38,689 nt of DNA from positions 1-38,689 of the forward strand of contig CAZUOJ010000022.1 of assembly GCA_964622325.1 (NCBI GenBank). The letters run 5' to 3'. The notes under the pieces are model-generated. The model was not told the origin of the DNA. It searched no databases and saw only the letters and a program-made list of their open reading frames with translations. Position numbers and translations under genes: made by a program. Source of the DNA: JAJFUB01 sp964622325. GTDB taxonomy: Bacteria > Armatimonadota > Zipacnadia > Zipacnadales > UBA11051. This document shows positions 33,041 to 38,689 of the stretch, one piece after another. Each line of letters starts with the position of its first letter. The first letter of the stretch is position 1.

Positions 33041-34303
33041 TTCAGGAATTTTTACAGGCTCTGCGGGGGCTGTCTTTAGCGCTAATTGTTTTGTCATGCG
33101 AGGCGTGACTGCCAATACAAGAGCAGTGAGGGCGATAAAGATTACGCCCACAATAACGAAGGGCAGCCGCAGGCCCAGATGGGCAGCCAGCGCTCCGCCA
33201 ACAATAGGCCCCACGCCCCAGCCTAAGCACGAAATGCTTTGCAACAGCCCGTAAGCGCGTCCGCATGCTTCGCGCGGGATCAGATTGCGAATGAGGGCAT
33301 TTATGGCGGGAATTGTCCCGGCGCCGGCAAACGAAGCCGCCATCCGCCAATATAATAGTTCCGTGGGATTATGTGCCCACGCATGCGGAAGCAGCATCAG
33401 CCCTGTAAACAAAGTGCATACAGCCAGAACGCGCGTATAGCCTAAAGAATCCCCGATGCGCCCTAGCAGGGCTGCCGCGACTGCAGCGGCAATGCCTGCC
33501 ATTGTCAGAATATCGCCTGTCAATGTATTGGCGCCGCCCGGCGGCAAGCCCGCTAATTTCTCAATATACAGGGGCAAAATAGGCGCTAAAAATGAGCCAG
33601 AAAAATGCACGAGAAACAACAGGCCCGCCATTGTCAAAAAGCCTGTGATGGAGAGCACTTCTCGCAGCGAGCCCACCGCCGAACGCCCATTTTCCTCCAT
33701 TTCTTCCCCCTCGGGCGTTTCCTTCACGCCTATCCACACAAGCATTCCGCCGCAAAAGAGAAAGCCTGCGGCAATCAAAAAAGGAATCCGATAGCCGAAG
33801 GCGTCCGCCGCTCGCCCCCCTATGCCAGGCCCTAAAGAATTGCCAATATATAAAGCTGTCTGCATCAGCCCCAAGGCAAAGCCCGCGCGGCGTGTGGGCA
33901 CTACGCTGCCTACAAGCGCCACAGATGCCGACACAGTCCCCGTCAGCAGCCCCTGCATCATCCGCAATCCCAGCAATTGATACACATTGCGCACAAAGGC
34001 CATCAGGCTCAGCACAAGCACGCCGCCGAACATGGAACGCAAAACCATTAATTTACGGCCGTAGCGATCCGCCAGCGTTCCCCATATCGGCGCCATGATG
34101 GCCATCACAACGCCCGCGGCTGTGGACAGCCAGCCCGTCCAGACGAGCACTGCCGCCTCATTACGCACGCCCAATTCGCGTACATAATACGGCAAAAAGG
34201 GCACAACGAGCGCAAAGCCCATTATGGAACAAATCTGCGCCAGCCATGAAGCAATTAATGTATATTTCCAGCGCGCCACACGCAAGCCAGCTTTCTTTGG
34301 CAA
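33029..34303 (-). CDS. MFS transporter (multidrug/sugar efflux type)
   Basis: The protein has 424 residues with twelve predicted transmembrane helices in two six-helix halves. The loop between helices 2 and 3 holds the MFS motif A as GTLADRYGRKLMV. The helix-5 region has GFALGLMQTALYIGNSLGPG, the motif-C antiporter signature (G-x8-G-x3-G-P-x2-G type) that points to proton-driven efflux as in MdtG/TetA-like carriers. The central loop is acidic (ETPEGEEMEENG). Substrate is unknown. The only usable start near the N-terminus is TTG at 34303 (GTG at 34279 also possible), with no visible ribosome binding site. A strong promoter and an operator-like palindrome lie just upstream, so the gene appears to be individually regulated. 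Confidence 0.85.
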   Translation of the reverse strand: MPKKAGLRVARWKYTLIASWLAQICSIMGFALVVPFLPYYVRELGVRNEAAVLVWTGWLSTAAGVVMAIMAPIWGTLADRYGRKLMVLRSMFGGVLVLSLMAFVRNVYQLLGLRMMQGLLTGTVSASVALVGSVVPTRRAGFALGLMQTALYIGNSLGPGIGGRAADAFGYRIPFLIAAGFLFCGGMLVWIGVKETPEGEEMEENGRSAVGSLREVLSITGFLTMAGLLFLVHFSGSFLAPILPLYIEKLAGLPPGGANTLTGDILTMAGIAAAVAAALLGRIGDSLGYTRVLAVCTLFTGLMLLPHAWAHNPTELLYWRMAASFAGAGTIPAINALIRNLIPREACGRAYGLLQSISCLGWGVGPIVGGALAAHLGLRLPFVIVGVIFIALTALVLAVTPRMTKQLALKTAPAEPVKIPECAK

Positions 34304-34311
34304 ATATGTTC

Positions 34312-34327
34312 AACGAAAATTCTCGTT
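34312..34327. promoter_or_regulatory. Operator-like palindrome in the MFS leader
   Basis: The 16-mer AACGAAAATTCTCGTT is its own complement except at one symmetric pair (AACGA arms, AATT centre). It lies about 15 bp downstream of the -10 of the MFS promoter and ends 8 bp before the TTG start, a normal place for a repressor site. Confidence 0.45.
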
Positions 34328-34341
34328 ACATATAAATTCAC

Positions 34342-34369
34342 AGTTTAATCCTTTCTTTTTATTTGTCAA
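34342..34369 (-). promoter_or_regulatory. Sigma70-like promoter of the MFS gene
   Basis: Read leftward, a perfect TTGACA (complement of 34364-34369), a 16-bp A/G-rich spacer and TAAACT (complement of 34342-34347, four of six matches). Transcription would begin near 34335, about 32 nt before the start codon. Confidence 0.65.
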
Positions 34370-34506
34370 ATATCCCTTGTGATTTTTTTCCAAAAGCTCG
34401 CGCTGGAAATATTTTTAGGGATTTATTATTAATTTTCAGGCTGGCTTCAAAACAAATGAAATTGCCTTGTGAGCAAGCTTGTCTGTGGCCAGAACGCTTC
34501 AAAGGA

Positions 34507-34535
34507 TTGAGCAAATAGAAGAAGAATCTTATAAA
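34507..34535 (+). promoter_or_regulatory. Sigma70-like promoter of the Cys-rich gene
   Basis: TTGAGC (34507-34512), a 17-bp spacer and TATAAA (34530-34535, five of six matches). It lies 73 bp before the start codon at 34608. Confidence 0.6.
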
Positions 34536-34607
34536 AGCCGCTGTGTTAGAAGCTAATCTGCTTTTCCGCTTGGGCCGTATTCTTTTGTTTCAAGGAGAGG
34601 AAATTGC

Positions 34608-35621
34608 ATGGACATTCACGCTCTATTACGCGTCCGTCCGTATCAATTAGCCTGTATGATGTGTCGTCTGGGCCGCATGTCAGCGGATGAATTGCTGGCC
34701 AGCGAGGATCGCATTGGCCAAATCGCCCGGCAGATTCGTCAGCAGCCCGATCGGCCTCTGATGCTTGTTGTCAACATCGGCGATGTGTATGCCTGGCAGG
34801 ATCCGGGCACAGAGGAAGACACGCCCGAAGGGCCCGATTTTAATCGCAAGCGGGATTTGGATTTGCTGCAACGAATGGATTTAGCGCCGGCGGCGATTTT
34901 GCCCGCGCGCGTGTTGCTGAAACGATTGCTGTTCTGTGTGCCGACAGTGCGGGGGATTTGCGGCTATGAAGAAATAACAGGTCCGGCCTGGCGCGGCTGC
35001 CCCTATGCTTTCAGCGGCGATTATGAGCGCGGCGCCGCCCAGGGCCTGGAAACGCTGATCCCGCCGCGTGCCGCGGCAGAAATGCAGGCGGCAAAGCAAC
35101 GCTCTCTGGAAGCTCTCCGAAAGGCAAATATTGTGCGCATTCGTCCGCATATTTTGCTATGTGCGATTTGTCAATATGCCAATGGCATACGTCCGCCCTT
35201 TGCCGAAGACAATTTGCCCGAATTTTTACAAATGATTCTGGAAGAACGGGATGTGCGTGTGATGCTTGTCCCGCAGGCTGATTGGGATATGTGCGCCCCC
35301 TGTCCGTGGCGCGTGCCTGAGCTGAATGCCTGTGTCACAGGCCGCTTGAGCTGTGGCGGCTTGTACAACGAGATGAAGGATTTAGAAGTGTTGCAGGCTC
35401 TTGGCCTCACTTTCGGCACAATTATGTCTGCCCGCGAAATCTACAGGCTGATCCTGCAGCGCATTCCTACAGCCAAAGATGTCTGCGCGCTCACAAAAGT
35501 GCCCGTCCCACCCTATTCTGTCTGGAAAGATGCCTGCAGTGACAATACATTTCCCGGCGCCTATGAAAAAGGCCGGGCGCTTTTGTGGCAGGCTTTCGAT
35601 TGTCCGGGCGAGCCCACATAA
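34608..35621 (+). CDS. Cysteine-rich protein of unknown function, internal tandem duplication
   Basis: The protein has 337 residues, no signal peptide and 14 cysteines. Two halves are homologous: R-V-R-P-Y-Q-L-A-C16-x2-C19 matches R-I-R-P-H-I-L-L-C185-x2-C188; DLDLLQRMDL (83-92) matches DLEVLQALGL (258-267); C118 and C131 match C293 and C310; DYERG (138-142) matches AYEKG (318-322). The second half has an extra cluster, C229-x2-C232 with C242 and C249 (DMCAPCPWRVPELNAC), that the first half has lost. The second-half pattern recalls DUF1284-type proteins (H-x-x-L-C near the start, D-x-C-x2-C-P later), which are predicted metal or iron-sulfur binders; I offer this from memory only. AAGGAGAGG from 34592 supports the start. 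It has its own promoter and is flanked by unrelated genes. Confidence 0.7.
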   Translation: MDIHALLRVRPYQLACMMCRLGRMSADELLASEDRIGQIARQIRQQPDRPLMLVVNIGDVYAWQDPGTEEDTPEGPDFNRKRDLDLLQRMDLAPAAILPARVLLKRLLFCVPTVRGICGYEEITGPAWRGCPYAFSGDYERGAAQGLETLIPPRAAAEMQAAKQRSLEALRKANIVRIRPHILLCAICQYANGIRPPFAEDNLPEFLQMILEERDVRVMLVPQADWDMCAPCPWRVPELNACVTGRLSCGGLYNEMKDLEVLQALGLTFGTIMSAREIYRLILQRIPTAKDVCALTKVPVPPYSVWKDACSDNTFPGAYEKGRALLWQAFDCPGEPT

Positions 35622-35657
35622 AAATAGCCCCTTCTTCGTATAAAGAAAGGAGCTATT
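35620..35657 (-). terminator. Probable terminator of the thioredoxin-like gene
   Basis: AATAGCCCCTT (35623-35633) pairs with AAGGAGCTATT (35647-35657) with one mismatch. The A run at 35620-35624 becomes a T tract for leftward transcription. It lies 120 bp past the thioredoxin-like stop and begins right at the stop of the Cys-rich gene. No T tract exists for rightward transcription. Confidence 0.5.
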
Positions 35658-35777
35658 AAGTGCAATTAACAATCGATTCACAATATGGAACAGCTTTTAA
35701 TGTTTTGCTGAACGCCGAAAATCTTTTTCGCTGGCGGGCTGGGCTTGTGCGTTCCTGAGGGCGCTATAGCGAGAAGG

Positions 35778-36476
35778 CTATTTTCCCGCCGCCTCAATCC
35801 ATTGCAAAAGTTGCATATACGCTTCGCGCCCTTCAATCTGCAATTGTTTGTCTGGCCCATAAATGCGAATATGCGGAATGCTGCGCAACTGGAATTGCTG
35901 TGCCACGGGCGATTGCCAGTCTATCCCCTGTACGCCGGGCCGATTGATGTCCACTTTGATAATGAAAATATCGGGGCGGCTTTGGGCCAATTTTTCTAAG
36001 CGCGGGCTGAGGGCGCGGCAGGGCGGACAATATTCGCTGTAAAAATCTACAATTGTTGTCTTGCCCTCTGGAATGTATTTTTCCAGCTCTACGCGTTCGC
36101 CTTGGCCGATGACGATGATGCGGGGCGGAAGCAATTTCGCCAGCCATTCCCGGGCCCGGGCCGCTTGCTCGACGGGCAATTGGCCGCTTTGTGTCGCCTT
36201 TTCCAGCCATTCGGCGGCGAGAAGCAAATGGGCCAGGCCCAGCGCATATTGTTCTTCGGCTGAAAGCGGCTGATCGGCGCGGGCAGCCGCCACCTGCAGC
36301 ACTTTATGCGCTATTTGCCGCGCCTGCGCCAGATTGTTTTCTCCCATTGCCTTTTCCAGCGAGGCGCGCAGCGCGGAAATTGTTTCCGGGCTCGCCGGCG
36401 CCTGATTATTTTGACTCTGCGCTGCCCCAAAACACACGAACAGCAAGAACGCCGCCAGAAGAACTGTTTTCTTCAT
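35778..36476 (-). CDS. Secreted thioredoxin-like protein
   Basis: The protein has 232 residues from the ATG at 36476, which has GAGGAG seven bases upstream and starts a clean signal peptide (MKKTVLLAAFLLFVCFGAA). An in-frame start at 36512 would add twelve polar residues and lose that arrangement. Residues about 25-110 are helical and TPR-like (NNLAQARQIAHKVLQVAAAR, EEQYALGLAHLLLAAEWLEK). The thioredoxin fold follows: TTIVDFYSEYCPPCRALSP has the redox pair C-P-P-C, with Tyr in place of the usual Trp before it, and LRSIPHIRIYGP has the cis-proline. It should act in the periplasm in disulfide exchange. The gene lies 90 bp after relA/spoT on the same strand and may be read through from it. Confidence 0.82.
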   Translation of the reverse strand: MKKTVLLAAFLLFVCFGAAQSQNNQAPASPETISALRASLEKAMGENNLAQARQIAHKVLQVAAARADQPLSAEEQYALGLAHLLLAAEWLEKATQSGQLPVEQAARAREWLAKLLPPRIIVIGQGERVELEKYIPEGKTTIVDFYSEYCPPCRALSPRLEKLAQSRPDIFIIKVDINRPGVQGIDWQSPVAQQFQLRSIPHIRIYGPDKQLQIEGREAYMQLLQWIEAAGK

Positions 36477-36566
36477 TTTTGACTCCTCATATGGAATAAG
36501 AAACACGTCCATGCTTTTTACGAAAACATGTATAGCCAGGCGGCTTTATTGTATATCACAAATTTC

Positions 36567-38689
36567 TCAGCCATTTGTTCCCGTGGAGCGGGACATGACT
36601 TGGCGGATGGCAAGCACATCTATGAGCTGATTGAGGCGTTCCAGCAATTTTTGCAAATCCTGGCGGCGGCGGATGGCTAATGTCAGATGCAGATGCGCCA
36701 GATGATTTTCCAGCGTGTGGGCTTCCACGGCTTTAATATCTATGTTTTCGTCCGCCACGATGGCTGTAATATGGGAAAATAATCCTGTGCGATCAACAGC
36801 CACAAGCTCAATGTCCTGTGTATAGATGGCCTGGGCCTCCTCCTCGGGCCAGCTCAGGGGCACGACGCGCTCCGGCTCCCGCTGGGCGCGATACTGGATG
36901 TTCTTGCAATTGGCGCGATGGATGGCCAGGCCCTTGCCGCGTGTGATGTAGCCCACAATCTCATCGCCGGGCAGCGGATTGCAGCAACGGGAACGGCGGG
37001 AACACAGGCCTGCCATATTGCCCGCGCGCACGGGCAAAAATCCTTCCGCAGGAGCTGTTGTGTTGGGCAGCGAAAGCTGGCGCGCCTCCTGCACGAGCGA
37101 TACAGGCCGCGCCGGCTTATCATGGGCCACAAGATGCGCCACAACAGTTTCTGTTTCTACATCCCCAAAGCCAATAGCGGCCAGAAGAGAGTCAAAATCC
37201 TGATAGCCCAGATGCTGGGCGACAGCGGGATAAGCCTCGGGGGAAATCTGCTGCCGCTGTTCTGCGGGCAGCCGTTGCAGGGCTTTTTCCAGGCTTTCGC
37301 GGCCGGCGGCGATGTTTTCGTCGCGGGCTTTGGCACGCAGATAGCGCCGTACTTTGGATTTGGCGCCCGAGCTCTTGATAATCCGCAGCCAGTTATGGGT
37401 CGGCTCGGCCTGTGGCGATGTGAGGATTTCCGCCACATCCCCATTTTGAAAGCGATATTCCAGCCCCACGCGGCGCCCATTCACTTTCGCCCCAATGCAA
37501 TGATGGCCTAATTCCGTGTGTATCCGATAGGCTAAATCCAGCGGGCCGCTGCCCGCAGGCAAATCGATGACATCGCCTTTGGGCGTGAACACAAACACTT
37601 GGTCGGCAAACAAATCCATCTGCAGCAGCTCTAAAAATTCATGGCTCTCTGTGAGATCCGAATTCAACTCCAAAAGCTGCCGCACCCATTTGACCTGTTC
37701 ATCAAAACGCCCATCCCCTTTGCCGCCTTCTTTGTAGCGCCAGTGGGCCGCCACGCCGTATTCGGCTTTGCGATGCATTTCCTCCGTGCGAATTTGCACT
37801 TCCAGAATCTGCCCCTGCGGGCCCAGCACTTTCGTATGCAGCGACTGATAATCATTCGCCTTGGGCTTGGCGATATAATCAGTAAACATCCCCTGGATGG
37901 GGACCCATAAATCATGCACAATGCCCAAAACGGCATAACAATCGCCCACAGTGGAGACAATCACGCGCAGGGCGTTCAAATCCGTGATCTGGGAAAAATC
38001 CACATGCTGGCGCAGCATCTTTTGATAGATGCTGTACAAATGCTTGGGGCGGCCCTGCACTTCCGCGGCAATGCCCTCCGCTTGCAGGCGCTGCTCTAGC
38101 GTCTGTTTGGCCTGGGCAATGAGGCGCTCCCGCTCCCCGCGTGACATCCCCACGAGCCGGACAATCTCCTCGTATTTAGCCGGCTCCAGATATTTTAAGG
38201 ACAAATCCTCCAGCTCCCATTTGAGGCGCCAGATGCCCAGACGATGGGCGAGGGGAGCAAATATATGCAAAGTCTCCTGGGCCGTGGCCAGCTGCTTGTC
38301 CGGAGGAAGCGCATACAGGGTGCGCATATTGTGCAGCCGATCCGCCAGCTTGATGAGAATAACGCGAGGATCTTCGGCCATCGCCAAAATCATCTTGCGC
38401 AAATTGCGGGCCTGCTCTTCTTGTTTGCTGGCAAAATCCAGCTTCGCTAATTTCGTGACGCCCTCCACAAGGCGCGCCACGGTGGCGCCAAATCGCTGCT
38501 GAATATCCTCAAACTGCGCTTTTGTGTCCTCTACGGTATCATGCAATAGCCCGCTAGCGATGGCAATGGGGTCGCTGTGCAGCATCGCCAGGATGGCGGC
38601 GACTTCGAGAGGATGGACAATGTACGGATCGCCGGTTAAACGCATTTGCCCCTCATGCATCTGGGCCGCAAACTCATACGCCTCCCGCA
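36567..38689 (-). CDS. Bifunctional (p)ppGpp synthetase/hydrolase, RelA/SpoT family (5' end missing)
   Basis: About 707 residues are visible; the frame runs off the right edge (the first visible residues are REAYEFAAQ), so only the extreme N-terminus is missing. The HD hydrolase domain is intact, with HPLEVA, then LLHDTVEDT and DRLHNMRTL. The synthetase domain has GRPKHLYSIYQKM, DLNALRVIV, FTDYIAKPKANDYQSLHT and LEVQIRTEEMHRKAEYGVAAHW. A TGS domain (VFVFTPKGDVIDLPAGS) follows, then the helical and Cys-containing region (NMAGLCSRRSRCCNPLPGDEI) and a C-terminal ACT domain (IELVAVDRTGLFSHITAIVA). Both active sites look complete, so it should make and degrade the stringent-response alarmone. It is the housekeeping anchor of the window. 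Confidence 0.95.
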   Translation of the reverse strand, partial: REAYEFAAQMHEGQMRLTGDPYIVHPLEVAAILAMLHSDPIAIASGLLHDTVEDTKAQFEDIQQRFGATVARLVEGVTKLAKLDFASKQEEQARNLRKMILAMAEDPRVILIKLADRLHNMRTLYALPPDKQLATAQETLHIFAPLAHRLGIWRLKWELEDLSLKYLEPAKYEEIVRLVGMSRGERERLIAQAKQTLEQRLQAEGIAAEVQGRPKHLYSIYQKMLRQHVDFSQITDLNALRVIVSTVGDCYAVLGIVHDLWVPIQGMFTDYIAKPKANDYQSLHTKVLGPQGQILEVQIRTEEMHRKAEYGVAAHWRYKEGGKGDGRFDEQVKWVRQLLELNSDLTESHEFLELLQMDLFADQVFVFTPKGDVIDLPAGSGPLDLAYRIHTELGHHCIGAKVNGRRVGLEYRFQNGDVAEILTSPQAEPTHNWLRIIKSSGAKSKVRRYLRAKARDENIAAGRESLEKALQRLPAEQRQQISPEAYPAVAQHLGYQDFDSLLAAIGFGDVETETVVAHLVAHDKPARPVSLVQEARQLSLPNTTAPAEGFLPVRAGNMAGLCSRRSRCCNPLPGDEIVGYITRGKGLAIHRANCKNIQYRAQREPERVVPLSWPEEEAQAIYTQDIELVAVDRTGLFSHITAIVADENIDIKAVEAHTLENHLAHLHLTLAIRRRQDLQKLLERLNQLIDVLAIRQVMSRSTGTNG

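Larger units (their letters stand above)
34304..34607. other. Divergent intergenic control region
   Basis: These 304 bp hold no gene. They carry the leftward MFS promoter (34342-34369) with an operator-like palindrome (34312-34327), the rightward promoter of the Cys-rich gene (34507-34535) and its ribosome binding site AAGGAGAGG from 34592. The DNA between, 34370-34506, is A/T-rich with nothing recognised. Confidence 0.6.

Overview
The window is 38.7 kb of mid-GC (roughly 53 %) bacterial chromosome with no rRNA, tRNA, CRISPR array, insertion sequence or phage gene that I can see. Gene content points to an uncultured, Gram-negative-type glycan specialist. It has a prepilin-type protein with a C-terminal H-x9-DG motif, a large polytopic protein of the DUF6785/OPT-like type, many secreted carbohydrate-active proteins, paired sugar isomerase/oxidoreductase genes and HEAT-repeat plus sugar-binding fusions. 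This mixture is typical of Armatimonadota, Sumerlaeota, Hydrogenedentota and Planctomycetota-like lineages; I cannot decide between them from this window.

Layout. 1-2240 (+): tail of a Gfo/Idh/MocA oxidoreductase, a sugar-phosphate isomerase/epimerase, a terminator, then a lone prepilin-like protein. 2426-5437 (-): a DUF4838-type glycosidase-like protein followed by a secreted two-domain binding protein. 5507-8855 (+): an EamA-type transporter and a double alpha/beta hydrolase. 8915-12.9k (-): a GT39/ArnT-like glycosyltransferase and the DUF6785-like membrane protein. 13.1-18.1k (+): a 1650-residue secreted polysaccharide lyase-like protein. 18.1-23.8k (-): a compact five-gene operon (SPASM radical SAM, cobalamin-type radical SAM, GT4, sugar nucleotidyltransferase, secreted jelly-roll protein). 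24.0-27.5k (+): GT2 and two tandem GT4 glycosyltransferases, diverging from that operon. 27.6-28.1k (+): a MarR regulator. 28.4-32.8k (-): a secreted LamG/glycoside-hydrolase-like protein and a HEAT/sugar-binding protein. 33.0-34.3k (-): an MFS exporter. 34.6-35.6k (+): a cysteine-rich duplicated protein of unknown function. 35.8-38.7k (-): a periplasmic thioredoxin-like protein and RelA/SpoT (5' end outside the window).

Functionally the window has a degradative side (lyase, esterases, glycosidase-like proteins, sugar isomerase, transporters) and a biosynthetic side (18-27.5 kb: a cell-surface or exopolysaccharide locus with two radical SAM enzymes). Several sigma70-like promoters with 16-17 bp spacing can be read directly. 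One pair, at 23921-23958, overlaps head-on between the two halves of the glycan locus.

The most unusual signal is not a gene. The trinucleotide GGT and its complement ACC are almost absent from the whole window: about 60 in total by eye, where about 1,200-1,300 would be expected. This holds in every reading frame, on both strands and in intergenic DNA. Many of the survivors are sites where the protein sequence forces them (Trp or Met followed by Val, Trp followed by Phe, Trp or Cys). This looks like a DNA-level avoidance, not codon choice.
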